Of a stretch of 64,000 nt of DNA, positions 24,600-37,490 are shown piece by piece. Each line of letters opens with the position of its first letter. Positions within the stretch are counted from its first letter, which is position 1. The DNA comes from Hydractinia symbiolongicarpus (lineage: Eukaryota > Cnidaria > Hydrozoa > Anthoathecata > Hydractiniidae). Location: the NCBI RefSeq assembly GCF_029227915.1, contig NC_079878.1, positions 436,001 to 500,000 of the forward strand, read 5' to 3'. The notes beneath the pieces are model-generated. The model made no database searches, was not told the origin of the DNA, and was given only the letters and a program-made list of their open reading frames with translations. A program made the position numbers and the translations under genes.

Positions 24600-25545
24600 C
24601 TTGACAAGTGTTATGTTTTTAACTTTGTGTCTCGCGTTAAGTTGTGGTGGCGAAGTATTCCATATAAAAAAATTCTGACTCACAAATGTGATAGTTTCAA
24701 GATATTATTCTTTAATAATCTTTGGAGCGGTAAATTATCTTATCAGATCTGACCACACACATCTGGAACACCATCCTGTTTGTTATGTCATTCTTCCTTT
24801 TGCAGAAAAAAACATCGGACAAAAGTTTGTTGTACGAAAGTGACGATGATTCGGAAAGATGACGAACTTTTTTTCCGACAAGAAGCTTAGACAAACATTT
24901 GTCAGTCAAAAATTTTGTTTGGTGAGGTTGTTCCCTGTCTTCAGGTGTTTTGAAGCGCTAGCCTCGTCATCTTTATTATTTCCTATCTTCTTCGCACGTT
25001 ATTATTCTGCATTTTATTAGAAACCAGCCGTCACAACAATAATAATGGCGTCCTTCGGAATTTATTCCATTATCGGAGTTTGCATTCCAACCCAGGCTAC
25101 TTGCAGCGATCGTTTGTCTATTAAGGAAACAATTTTAATTCCCGCGCGTCGGCTGTGTACGAAACATAATAGTTGGACATAATTCCTGACAAACAAAAGA
25201 GATACTGCCTAATACAAAAATCCCGCGTTAATGAATTAATCTGAAATTCATAAGAGTATTAGAAAAGTTATGTAAAGCAATTTCAACTGTATGCGTCTCC
25301 TTGGGAATATTTATTATGGTTTCAAATCACCAAGGCTTTTAATTGTGGCAGCTTCTTTTGTTAAAGTTAATCAAGAAATGCTTTTTTAATTACACCACAT
25401 GCCATAGTGCATGTTATTGATGTAATTTTCCTATTGTTAAAACACAATGATGCGGATCAGGAAAGTGTCATAACACGCAGACTAGACGGTCAATGGCTGA
25501 CGTAAACAAAACAAAACATCTTATAAAAGAAGTTGAATGTGGTTT

Positions 25546-25554
25546 TTTATATCA
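25546..25554 (+). promoter_or_regulatory. TATA-like element of the 25.7-kb small gene
   Basis: TTTATATCA 114-122 bp before the ATG, followed by GTTGTT as at the 18.1-kb paralog. An additional TTATAAAAGA lies at 25521 and a TATATATTTATA at 25588-25600. Confidence 0.45.
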
Positions 25555-25667
25555 GTTGTTCGAATACCACACTCACTGAACTTCGTATATATTTATACAG
25601 CTATACTTTCTGCACAGGAGAGGAACTCTTTTAAAACTGCATATATTGTGACTCATTATTTGAAATC

Positions 25668-26006
25668 ATGTTGGCTAAAGATATTGAAATAGCGCTTGAA
25701 GATGCGGTGTATTGCATACAGAAGAAAGAGTTGAAAAAGGAGAAGAGAAGAAATTCAACGGTTAAGAAAATTTTCAACAAACAAAAATACGAACTTATTA
25801 CCGAGCAGACACTAACCCAAGAGGAGTTAAAAGCTCGCCTGGAAGAGGGAAAAAAGTCGTTGTTGATAAGGTCGCCTCAGAATGATCGAAAATACGAACG
25901 GCGGCAAGCTGTGTTTGAAAGGAATGAAACTGAAAGACAGCTGGTGAGGAGTACAGTTAAAAATCACATGATTAACCAACAAATGCAAGAATATTACTTA
26001 AATTGA
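25668..26006 (+). CDS. Small charged intronless protein, family 1 (112 aa)
   Basis: Function unknown. Seen: single-exon ORF. MLAKDIEIALEDAVYCIQKK aligns without gaps to the helical N terminus of the 18.1-kb protein, followed by a basic linker (KKEKRRNS). Then come LEEGKKSLLIRSP (58-70), NDRKYERRQ (72-80), FERNETERQLV (83-93), VKN (97-99) and the end EYYLN. This is the closest paralog of the 18.1-kb gene by these blocks and shares a TATA-like motif. It lies codirectionally in the DNAJC4-like intron, 7.2 kb downstream of that paralog. RRNS (27-30) is a plausible basophilic kinase site. No signal or membrane segment. Tandem duplication with divergence is inferred. Confidence 0.7.
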   Translation: MLAKDIEIALEDAVYCIQKKELKKEKRRNSTVKKIFNKQKYELITEQTLTQEELKARLEEGKKSLLIRSPQNDRKYERRQAVFERNETERQLVRSTVKNHMINQQMQEYYLN

Positions 26007-28870
26007 GACTTTTGCGTCAACAACGTTTTGAGAAGTTTTCGTGTTGTTTATTCGTGATCGGTGCACCAAGAAACGCGTTGATTGATGACAATTACGATGA
26101 ACTTTGTCAGGAAGGAAGTGTTAACGAGAAGTCCGTCAAGTAGACTTTTAAGTAGATTATAAATCATACGGAATGTGATTAATTATATTGCTTCAAAACA
26201 TTGGTGAAGAGGTGGTCAAGTTTTTTCAGGGATTTTTTTTTCTTTCAATTTTTATATATATATGTATTTACTTGTTAATTAATTTTACAGATTATTTATA
26301 GAAATTTTTAATATATTACAGATATATATTTGTAGATAATTCCATATTTTATATGTTGAGCGTTGAAAAAGATTATTACTATTAAATTTAAACAATATTG
26401 TCTTTAATATTTCCATAGTATACGAAAGCGACAAAAAAAATTTCTCCGAGAAAGTACCATAAAGATATCTCTACGGTATCCTCATAAAAATTGAAAGTGA
26501 AAAATTCTTACTAGTGATCTAATATATTCTAAGCATTTTAAAATTGACTTTAAACAACCTAACGCAACCTGTTATTAATTTTTATGGTCTTCCGTTTTTC
26601 TTTGTGAAAACGAGGCCAAACAATCAAAAGCGGCACGATAAGAGGATTTTGATCACCAACGCTCTTTCCCGTAGCGGCTTGGAATTAAGAAACACGCACG
26701 CGCATTAATAGATGGTGCCAAGTATGATTTTTTTAAATAAAAGGTAGGAGAAAGTTTGAAATTTTAAAACTGTTGGAAAATGTCTTGAAAATGTCATATC
26801 CCCCGATTTGGCTATTAAACACTACAAGCTTTTTTATAAAAATATAAAACTTCTAACCAGGTTTCTTTATTATTCTTATTTCTCTATTGTTTTAAACAAT
26901 AGACTTATTGTTTTATGCCCCAAATTATAGCCTGATATTCTTATAAAGCTTATTCTTATAGAAAAAAAGCGTGGATTAGTTCCAGAAGATTTGTTTTTAT
27001 GCGTAATTAGGCGTTTTTGCGTGGAAAGAAATGTGGAAAAATTCTTAGTAAAAACGGGGGTGTTAAATCTAGTTTGCTTTTAGGAAAGTCATTTCCGCGG
27101 GTATTTAAGGTTTCGTACGTACCAAATGCACTTAATTTTTACGGAAGTTTAATTTCGCGAATTTTCAAAGAAACCGTGCAACTTAGTGCCGCAAAAATTT
27201 ATTTCTTAAGTTTGAAGAAATAAAAAATGGACATCTATTGTGGAATTTAAAAAATCTATAAAAATTTCAAAATATTGAGCAGTACTTTAGATAAAATCTT
27301 GTCTGGCGACATTTGGTCACATAAAATCGAGAAAAATCGAAAAAGATTAGTTGGGGGTGGATGAGAAATAGTCAATTTATTATCTTCTGACAAGTTTCTC
27401 AATAACACTTGATAAAATACAATCTAGAACAATTAGATAGCTAAATACAAAATTACTAAGGAGGGAAAGGAGATGGTTATGGAACATATAAAAGGCTTTA
27501 TTGTGGCTGTCATATTTAAACGGTAGCAGAAACCAGTAATTTTGTGGAGAAATTTATTGGTAATCAATACTGATCGATTAATGAGATACGCTGATGTAAG
27601 GTAATATATTGCACAATTATGGTCTCGTTGCAAATCATTATGGTTACAACTCTAATACGAATGAGGTTGAATGCAATTTATTTGAAAGTGATGTTGAAAT
27701 TTGCAGGAAATCCAAAGGTGATGTCATAACGATTTATAACTTGCCTTGGCAATCTTTTATTATCCATGAAACTGTCAAAAAGCAAAAAAATCGACATTTT
27801 ATAATCGATGTTAAAATAACGTACAGGATTATGCCCTGCATTTCGCTCTTTTTTCAACAAGAACGACGAGACGATAAATTTTTTGTTCTTTTAGTCCGTG
27901 CGAAGTTGGTGTCGTCATTTGTGGATTTTAAGCTATCGTATGCAAAACACTTAGTCAGCCTAGGAAGAATATTTCTTTCGCTGACGGCCATTTTTTACCG
28001 TTTTTTTTTTTCTTTTTCTTTTGAAACATCCGTATTCACATGTTATTCTCAACACCGAGTTTTGTGTTTTTTGCTTTAAAGCTCTTCAAAATGATCTATG
28101 TTTTTGGGTGTGGCATTGTATTCCCTCGCAATGTGGCCATACTGAACTGCAGAGAACAAGCATTGTTTCCTTATATAATCACAGCCGCCATCTTGTTTAA
28201 AACGCTGGACCATTTAAGATATTTGTTTATGAATTGTACAAGACGATATTTAACAGGGTTTTTTTTTATTTTTATCAGGTATTTTTTTAATTTTTACTTT
28301 TAATATTTTTCAAATATTTACACATGAAGCCACCTCAGTAGTCATCAATGTGGGTCCTGTGTTCAAGACTAGATTTACGTCAGCATTGTCTAGCAAATTT
28401 TTCTCACATGGTATAAAATGACCCGTAGTTGTGGTAATAGCACTTGTTAAACATGTTTCTATAATAACAACCATAATTTGTGTGTTCAAAATGCCTGCGA
28501 ACCTGCGAATTAGCGATAACCTCGTACTTACAACCAGTATAAACCCAAAGCTGTGCTGTGGACTAAAGAACCGTTCACATGATTACGAAAAGAACTCCTA
28601 ACCACACGGCTACACTTGTGAAGGTCTGGAAAATCAAGAAAATGGACCATCCCGACGTCTATTGTAGAAGGATCAAACTAAAAAACGTAATTTGGTTTGT
28701 GAACATTGACAAATAGTCCGTCTTTCAAATATGGTAAGAGTGTAAATGATTGCTTGTGGGTACGGTCTTCGAAATTTGACTTTTTTTCAATAAAGGCTTG
28801 TTTTGTTTGCTTGTTTTGCTTGTTTGTTTATCTAAAATAGAAAACTTAAGTTATTCAGTGTGTATTATTT
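26007..28870. other. Intronic DNA without recognised genes
   Basis: The 156-codon frame at 27609-28079 begins at TTG rather than ATG and ends in a phenylalanine-rich run read from T tracts; I do not accept it as a gene. Other ORFs lack motifs. Confidence 0.35.
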
Positions 28871-28907
28871 AAGGTGTTATTTCAACTGTCAGTTGAAATA
28901 ACACCTT
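28871..28907. repeat. Perfect 37-bp palindrome (18-bp arms, 1-nt centre)
   Basis: AAGGTGTTATTTCAACTG, a single T, then its exact reverse complement. The loop is too short for a microRNA precursor. It may be a foldback insertion remnant or a cruciform-prone site. Confidence 0.9.
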
Positions 28908-30162
28908 GTATGACTTATTTGCGTCATCCTGTTTCTTTCATGTCAATCTCACTCTTGACACATAACTAATAACTCTCTTATTACTGGCTCCTACTTGATC
29001 GACGTGTAAATATGTTTCCCAGCGCTACAATGTTGAAGTTTTTTGTTTTTGTTTGTCTGTTGTTTTAGGTTTTTGTTGTTGTTATTGTCGTTTGTTTTTG
29101 TTGCCCTTGTTATTGCTGTCTTTATATAGAAGTAAAATAAAAGCGAAAAAATTAGTTATTTTAATGTTAATAAAATGACTTCTGTAACATTAAAATGTAT
29201 CATCATTTGAATGATGTTTTTGGTACACCGCTAATTCGCCAGAAGCGTTTCCTCACATCCTACTATATTGCAATACTGGGTAATATTGCAATCTAGTGGA
29301 ATAGTTATTTCTCAACGTCCTTGACTCATTTATTTTACTCAATTTACGCTTTTGAAATCAGATATCGTTCGGCTAATGTTTCCTGACTGTAGGATCCTTG
29401 CAGAGGAGTTTGGTTTCTGCGCCTCCATATGGTTGCAACAACTTCCTTATAGATCAATTTATGTTTAATTCTATATTCTCTATTAAGAGGTTCAGAAGGT
29501 GATTCAAACACTTGCCAATATGAATTGTGGTTGTGTAATTTTTCATTGTTTTCTTGTGTATGGTGTGGTGGCGAATTTTATTTAGCGGACAGGATGAAAA
29601 AAGATTTGGCAAGGATGGGGAAAGATCAATCTTTTAAATTTTTTTTTCATTAAACTTCTTTCTTATGTTCTTTTTCATTTTTTCATTTTCAATAACTCGT
29701 TTTTACTCGGAAAGAAAGAAATACAATAATGCTACTGCGATTTGATTGTTTGTTTGCTATTTATTCTTTCGTTATGCCAAAAACTTCTCGTTGCAACAGT
29801 AAAGCATTTTTAGCCAAGTCGCGTGTTACCTAGTCAGAAGTCGCGGCCTATGCGTGTTTCTGTATGCACTAAATTTCCTCTAAATTGATAAAAAAGAGTG
29901 CTTAATGGTTGTGTAACAGAAATCCGTAAAATTTTTTGAAATTATCAAATAAATTCTTTGTAACATCGCGTATTCACACTCAATTGTTTTGTGTATGATA
30001 TCTCAAGTAAATAGTTATTCGGTTCAAAAGCAGAAATAAAAATGAGACTTCTCACAAATGAGCATGACCAATTATCTTGAGGAAACACAAAGAAGACCTG
30101 TTAAATATTCGTTATTCCAAGAAATAATATGTTAATTCTCTATAATGATACCCTTCGTCTGT

Positions 30163-30262
30163 CTGTCTTTGGTAACGCAGTAGCTAACCACACGAAATGC
30201 GGTATATAAAGGTCGGGAGAACTCGTGGATTCTACACGGGCTAACGACTAGTCTATTGTAAT
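30163..30262 (+). repeat. Dispersed ACTAGT-type repeat copy
   Basis: Starts with CTGTCTGTCT, then ACACGAAATGCGGTATATAA, CTCGTGGATTCTACACGGG and CTAACGACTAGTC. Same order as the 53.5-kb copy, including the preceding TCTG repeat (here only three units). Confidence 0.7.
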
Positions 30263-30986
30263 AATAGCCGTATTTTGCTTAACTGCTTAAAATGAGCACC
30301 CCGCAGCTTTATTTCGAACCCCGTCTGAATAATTTTAATATGTCAGTGCTTATAAGTGGATTTTTAGGGGCCATATGACTACCGCAGAGTACCATTATAA
30401 CAGTTAGACGAAATGCTGATGTGTGGGAAAATATACGCCCAGTATATCCAATATTACATGTAATAAAGTTGTTTAGCAATCTTGAAAATTTAGTAGAGTT
30501 GGTGGTTGCTTATAAAAAAATACGTGTAAAAATTTTAGTAGAAGATTTTTTAAATCTCTGTTCGTAGAAATGTTGATCATAAGTATCAGAATAAAAATGC
30601 GAGTCTATAGAAAGAAAAAATAAGTTTTACTCTACAATTTGGCGGATTAATGCTACTATGTTTTGGTTGTTGTTTTTTACTCCTTATGAGTAATTCTAGA
30701 AATACGCGGAAGATGTAGTCAGAGTGCTTGTCACTGCGCAGAAGATAGACAATATCTCATATATATCGTATACAAAACATTGTTCCAGGGACAGGAGAGT
30801 TTTATTAAATGAATTGTATTCAAACTGTCTCGAGAAGAAAGAAGTTGGTAAAAACTCAAGTATAATAGGTCTCCTTCATAGAAGTATTTTCGAAGAGTTT
30901 CTTTTAATAAATATACAATAACAATGTTAAAATCATTTATATCCTATCCGACAAAATATGCCGTCGTCGAAACGCGTAGACGTGCG

Positions 30987-31457
30987 TCACATGTTATCAA
31001 AATTATATTCAGTGACATGTTGAGTCCTGATGTAGTTTTTCAACACCTTTTTCACTAATTGTCTCTCGGTTGTGTTTCTTTCAGCTACTGCTTCTCGTCT
31101 CGAAAACTTTCTGTCAACTTTCGGCGTCGTAATAATAGTTGAGTATTTGCCTAGCTGCAAATCTATATTTACATCTTTGCTGGAGTATTCACTAGCTGGT
31201 ATTAGATTGTACTTCCCTCTGAATAATATCTTCCAAGGGAATATCTTCTTAGTTTCCGTTTTGTAACTCTTTGTCTGAAGGTCCTTTACAGCGTCGTCAA
31301 TAGCTTCTTCAATGTTTTTATTCAACATCTTTGTCTTGTCAAGCAAACTACGTGTTTGCTGTTCGTCTGCTCTATTATTTATGCTGTTCACCTTCAGAGG
31401 TCGAACTGTTTTCTGAAAACTCTCGTGTGATTGTCCAGCTTGATACAATAGCGTCAT
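30987..31457 (-). CDS. Small charged intronless protein, family 1, with N-terminal extension (156 aa)
   Basis: Function unknown. Seen: ORF from ATG at 31457; an internal ATG at 31328 (residue 44) aligns with the starts of the two paralogs (MLNKNIEEAIDDAVKDLQ). The 43-residue extension begins MTLLYQAGQSHESFQKTVRP. The conserved C-terminal block has VDRKFSRREAV (114-124), ERNTTERQLV (126-135), LKN (139-141) and EYNF (150-153). A TATATATATATA run lies at 31580-31593, about 125 bp upstream of the outer ATG, which favours the longer form; the shorter form is equally supported by alignment. Opposite strand to the host gene and to its two paralogs, so an inversion or independent insertion separates them. 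Confidence 0.65.
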   Translation of the reverse strand: MTLLYQAGQSHESFQKTVRPLKVNSINNRADEQQTRSLLDKTKMLNKNIEEAIDDAVKDLQTKSYKTETKKIFPWKILFRGKYNLIPASEYSSKDVNIDLQLGKYSTIITTPKVDRKFSRREAVAERNTTERQLVKKVLKNYIRTQHVTEYNFDNM

Positions 31458-32358
31458 TAATTGTGTTGCCTTGGCGACTGAACCATTAATGCTATGACAA
31501 TTAATGAGTTTTCCGAGTTTTTTATTATTTTTTTGATTGAAGTGTTTTTTTTTATTCCCCGACCACGCAATATTTTTGTTATATATATATATATGAGTGT
31601 TTATGACTCATATTGAAGTTAACCAGTAGAAAAAGGTTTTTTGTAACATTTTTTTCAAGAAAATTTTTTCTACAGACATCTTTAAGTAGACTGTGCATTC
31701 CATTCAACGGATTTGTGCACAAGTATTAAGTTTTAGAACTGAATAAATGACCTTCTTATTGCCCAAAAAGGGTCACGTCATAATCTTCCAACATTCATCA
31801 TACACTCTTCAACCGTTTTTTGTCACCGTACAAATCAGAATGTGTCATGAGTTTAATAAATGGAAAGTGAAAGAAGATGAAACAGACTATTGATGACAGC
31901 AAGATTTGTCACTTGCTCATTAAGGAAAAAATAATGTCATTGTAATTTTTGTTACTATTTTGCGTACCTTTTCAGACAAAATTTTTATCACATGGGCAAA
32001 ACTCCTTACCCTTCGCCCTACTTTTTTTTTGCCCAATTACGCAGTTGATAGCTCAACGATTTTTACCATGTATCGACAAAGACAATATTGTTTCACAGAC
32101 CATAAACGTCACGCATGATTATGAATATGCAGTGATAACAGGATGGTTATCTGTTGTGATGGTGTGGTGATGTCCTTATATGCCATAAGATAAAAGACGA
32201 GACGTTTTCCTCGTTGCCTTTGTGTATAAAACTGGTCAGCTGTAGCTAACAACAACGAATAGCAAATCTAAAAGACGCCTGTTTTAATTTTTAAGTTTTG
32301 ATTCGTTATAAAGAAATGGTTGAAATAAATGTACTTGCGAATTAATTTACGAAATATA
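31458..32358. other. Intronic DNA without recognised genes
   Basis: Upstream flank of the 31-kb small gene. No supported coding sequence. Confidence 0.35.
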
Positions 32359-32457
32359 AATACCCGTGGAAATGTGCATTCGCGGAAAATATGTACTCGC
32401 GAAATATGTGTACCCGCGAAAAATATGCACTCGCGGAAAATATGTACTTGCGAAAAT
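32359..32457. repeat. Minisatellite of about 21 bp, roughly five copies
   Basis: Units resemble GCGGAAAATATGTACTC with C/T and length variants. Read in reverse it gives a HIFREC repeat inside the ORF 32268-32483, which is an artefact of the array. Confidence 0.75.
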
Positions 32458-35400
32458 TGCCCTTCTTTTCTCTCTTGTACCATGGAGGTATTGAACCTTT
32501 AAATTTTTAACAAAAAATTTTCAACGAAAATTGTTTTAAAACAAGGGTTAGAATCCTTTTTCTCAGGACCAAAGTGTGATTTACATATGCTTAATTTGAT
32601 CAACAGTCCAAATGTGTTTGCGAAATTTACTGTAATCTTAGCGTAATACCATTTTCCCATATCTCTCTGTATGTCGAAATCATTGCCTTCGTAAAAGAAA
32701 AGAAAAAATGACGTCACCAGAGGTGCTTCATTTCACCTGTGCACATGTCATTTGCGCAACCATCAGGAAACCAATCACAAATGATGATAACATGGCTTAT
32801 TACAACCTAAGCTAATTAATACTAAGGAATTTTGGATAGTTTTGTGAACAAAGAATGACCTTAATTGATGTGCGTCATAAAAAAGTGGGAAATACAAGAA
32901 GAAAATCGGAGGAGATGAAAGAAAATTTTTAAAAATTAATTTATAACGAGCTTCCTACTTCAACTGCGATTTCGCAAAAATGAAGCAAGGAAAGTGTGTT
33001 AGCGCCAGGATTAAGAAAGATTTTGTGGTTGGAATGTCAACTTGAAACTATTTTTATGTTGGTTTATTTAACTGAAAGGATACTGATATTTCTTGTCGAG
33101 AAAAGTGTGTTTGGTGACGATTTCAAAGGTCATGTTATATTCTTTTTTGCACGATTTTTTCTCATTGGAATTCGGGAAACACAGTATAACATCAGAAGAA
33201 ATTCAAAATGAAAATAATAAAAAATGAATCTTGGATGAGGAAGAGAAAGAGAAAAAAATCTAATTTATTTATTTTTTGGTACATTTTCCAATCAGATAAA
33301 TTGAAATAACGAAAAGAAATTATCACATATTTAATCTGTTAAAACGTTGCAACCTGCACAGAGGATGTTGAATTTGAAAATGAGCGAAAATAATTTTCAT
33401 CGCGATATTAAAAAAATGTTATTGGTACCTACGCTAAAATGAAAAAAAGGAGTTGTCACTGTCCCCTCTCTATGAAGATTCCATTAGTCCATTAGATGTC
33501 CTGTATCTGTCTAATTTACCCGTGCTTGGCGATTGTCGATGGAGACAAAGCTATGGTGAATTTATTTAGTTCTGTGACAAATTACTTTATTTCTTTCAGA
33601 AATCAAGTAAATGCAAGCCATGGTTCGTAGCGTACATAAAAAAAACTAGATCCAAATTTAGATATTAGCAAAAACCCTAAAATTTGGACAAAACTTAACG
33701 TTGGTCCAGGGATACAACTAACTACCAGTGTCCATTTAAATTCTTTTCAAATTTCTATTAAAAGCGGTGTTTGTTGAAACATGTGAGATGCAAAGTTCAT
33801 TCATAGATATGTAATAATCTCTATGGTTCATTAGATGTGCATAGATTTGCGGTACACTTGCGTTTGTTTTTTGAAAAGACATTCCAATAAATATTTCCTG
33901 AAGGCTGAGATCTAAGTAACTTTTGAATTTTATTAACCAAAAATCTTTAGAGTATATCATTGAGGTATACCTCTATGAAAAAGTTGGATTCAAACTTTAT
34001 CAAGGTCAGAATGAATCAAAAAGAACAACTAATTAAAAACCTCCATAGCTTTTAAAACGCGCGTAACAGATGCACGAAATTGAACGGCACTACTACGATT
34101 AAATTTCGGACAAATTTTAAAATTCCCGTAATGCATTTAAGTAAAACATTTAAGCGTCTGAACGTTTTTATGGACACTAAATAAAAGATAAAAAGGCGTC
34201 ATTCTTGTATGTTAACGTTTTGTTAACATTTGTACACTTATTACATTCTACTGTTTCATTAGAAGACATAGTCGCGAGCTTGCTTCCAGAGGTTGCATTC
34301 TTCCACGAGAGACCTATTTGAAGCCTGGAAGAAAGTGACTTTTTTATTGTCTGTCAGCCTAATTATAATGTTTTTGTAACTATCTCACAATAAAAAATAC
34401 CTTTTTACCCCTTTTAAAATTATAGGTAGAGACAAAAAATAATAAAAAGCGTGAATAATTTAAGCTTTCCAGAGTAGAGGGACGCAAATATTTTGGTATC
34501 AATTATACGTATTCGCCACAATCCCAACTTGTGTTGGAATGAGGCGAACTTTAATTTTTTGAGACACTAGCTAGCCAGTTATTATATTAATACGACCTTA
34601 GAAACAAGTTTGGTTTGCATGAAATTGCGCTGTAGAGACAAAATTATTGTACAACATGCGTTTCCAATAAAGTCGTAGCGATATTTATTGTACAAATGTT
34701 GATCAACACTTTTTATGCTAATGTAAACCAACCTTAAGAAATAATTATAACTGATGCGTATATGTGTATAATATAACTATCTTCTATTTATATCTATTAG
34801 GTGTAAAGTTATCTCTAATTCCATGTATCTTGACAATAACCCTTTATTAAACCTAAACTATTTCGTATTTAAAGAGAATTGCGAAATCAAAAATTGTTTA
34901 CTATTTTCCTCAAGAACTCTCGAGTGATCTCATTGAATGTTGCTAAATCGCATTAAAACACGACTGTGCAATGCTTTATTTTGGTAATTACGCTTACTGT
35001 AATGCGTGGATAAATCGCTCGCATGCTTATTAAGTGGTTCAATGCTGGGCGTTTATTGAAGCGGGCGCTTATTAGATCAGGGCGGTCATTGATGCTAAGC
35101 GCTTATTAGAGCGAGGCGCTCAATACGAGAAAAAGGAGGTTATGACAAGGGAATATTGATACTTTAAGGAAATACTCAAATCGTTTTTTGTAAGACAAAA
35201 CTGTAGTAATCGTAATTTAAGAAAGAGAGATTGATTATTGCATTGAGCCGTTTCCTGTTAATTGCGTTATTTATAGTTTTGACTCACGTAATCAAAGGAT
35301 CGTTATGTTTAGAGGTTATACCCGGTCATACAAAAAGAATTACCACAGCCATACCAAAGCCATTAAAAGTACAATCTAAATGTTTCAGGTCAAACGTTGT

Positions 35401-36180
35401 AGTTTTCATAAATGTTTTGTTATCGTAGCATTATAGTAGTAGTTAACACCCATCGTTCGTTTACTCAAGTGATGCCCAAATTATGTTCAATTTTTATCCC
35501 ATTTTTTAAGGTTTTCAATTACCGCTCATCTTGATATAAGTTATCAGATGGTAAATTGTAGCATTTAAGAAGGCGGTGGTTTTTGGAAAGTGACATGTAT
35601 ATCATTTTGCGATCATAGCTACGTAATCTAGCAAAGGTCGATGCTAATACGAGGGTGGCGTTTGTAAGAGGGCGGTGTTTGTAAGAGGGCGGTGTTTATA
35701 AAAATGTGAAGAGATTTTTTGGGAGCTGTGCTGATAAAAAGCGCTGGTTGTAGGAGGAAATACGTGACAGATTTAAAAATTACTTCTCAGTTGAAGAACG
35801 TTACTCTTGCTTCACAAAAAGATAGTTATGAATACGTTAAATCCTATTAAAATATCTTTCTTACAAGTTTAAAATATTTCTAAACATTAGCAACCTGCTT
35901 TTAAAATGTTTTTGAAACTTTTAGACACTTAGTCTCCAGGCTAAGTGTTATAATTACAAGAAGGTTTTCGAGGAGGCTGGACACTGTTCTTACCTTTCCA
36001 CAAAATTTCAATTTTCAGCATCTAATGTTGGTTTTTCTGGAAGACTTACCCTCACACCATGTTTCGATTAAGAAAAGAATATTATTAAATTATTAACCTT
36101 TAATTTTTTGTTGACTATGTTTTACATTCTTGCCGGGTTCTTACTTTCTTCTTTTGGCCATCTTGTATTATTATTATTAT
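32458..36180. other. Intronic DNA without recognised genes
   Basis: Short tandem units GAGGGCGGTGTTTGTAA occur at 35650-35700, and AGCGCTTATTAGAGC-type repeats at 35040-35115. ORFs here lack family motifs. Confidence 0.35.
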
Positions 36181-36189
36181 TACTATTAT

Positions 36190-36400
36190 TTACCCAGGAT
36201 AGCCTTTTCAGTTTCTATAGGAACTTTTATCAATGAGGGTCCTGCGAAGGGGGTCCTAATCCTATTCTCATGCTAAACGTCAAGCAGAAAGGATCGAATC
36301 TCACTGTTATAGTCTCTGGCATGACTCGGTCAGGGTTTGAACCCAAGACCCTTTGCACTGAAGGCGAACGCTCGTTGAGCGTTGGTGCTTTAACAGGGTA
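36190..36400 (-). repeat. tRNA-related SINE-like element, copy 2
   Basis: GACTCGGTCAGGGTTTGAAC and CCAAGACC match the tRNA-like block of the 23.8-kb element. GAACGCTCGTTGAGCGTTGG replaces the loop region. A (TTA)n tract at 36165-36190 precedes it. Confidence 0.45.
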
Positions 36401-37490
36401 CAGACATCTTATCGTAAATAAAAATAATAGGATATTGGTTGCTATGCAACGAATAATAATACAATGATAATATTAACATTCAATATATTATGTACAAGCA
36501 GAAATAATTGACCAGTTTCTGTTACGTCAATGTTATTGGGAAAAATTTTTATCGATTTTTTGCATAAACTTAATTGTAAATTTTGTTTTTGGCAGTGAAC
36601 GTTTTATCAAACGATAAAAGAAAACATTTTAGGTTTGTTGAAAATTCTGTCACCAATAACTCCTACAAAAGGGATCTCTCTTGATCAAATATATTTATAA
36701 GAAACCTGACATGCCCATTAGGCTGGAAGCATTAAGAAAACAAGCCATTATTACCAAAGAGTAAGAAGTGTCATTTTTTCCGATATTTATATATTCTTTA
36801 AAAAACAATTCAAATATGTTATTGTCACTTCCAATTGTTAGTTTTATTATCGCCATGAAGGGATATTTAGGGCTCGACTTTAAAAAATATATATAATTTT
36901 CTGATAGCAAAAAATGTGTAACATGAAAAAATATTTTCGCCTTAAGTTTCTTTACCCATATAAACATTTGACTTGGAAGTTGATGAAAAAGTAAAAACAT
37001 TTCAGACATTCTCATAAAAACCAGTTGTATTTCTTCTATAAAAGCATTCTGGTTTTTGATAAACTACGCGGCCCCTCATTAAATAACAAAATTTTCATTT
37101 AGCTGGGCAAAATATTTTTGTATTTATTAATTTGTTTTTACTCGTGTAGAAACAAATAATTAGATAGATGTTTTAGGAGATATAATTTGATTGCAAAATC
37201 CAATAAAATGACTGAAAAAAGCTGAGGACATAAACTGTCTTCATATACAAACATTATCAATAAATTAAACTAATCAAATGAAACGCAGAATTTTTTTTTC
37301 GTTTTAACAACATCTGAACAATTCATTTGGATTATTTCCAAGCTATACCTAAAAGTACAAAACACAGTGTTGCCATTTCTCTCTTCGTCTACTAACACAT
37401 TATCATTTTACCGCTTTAGAAAATATCAAATAAGTAGGGTGCCCAAGCATCATGTGAAAATGCTGACTTTCTTTTTCTTCAATTTAACAC

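Noticed and set aside
27609-28079. 156-codon ORF on the plus strand
   Set aside because: Starts at TTG, ends in a phenylalanine-rich T-tract translation, and has no homologous motif.
32268-32483. HIFREC-repeat protein
   Set aside because: Artefact of a 21-bp minisatellite.
36695-37015. 106-codon minus-strand ORF
   Set aside because: ATG-initiated, but its hydrophobic, compositionally irregular translation shares nothing with the nested families.
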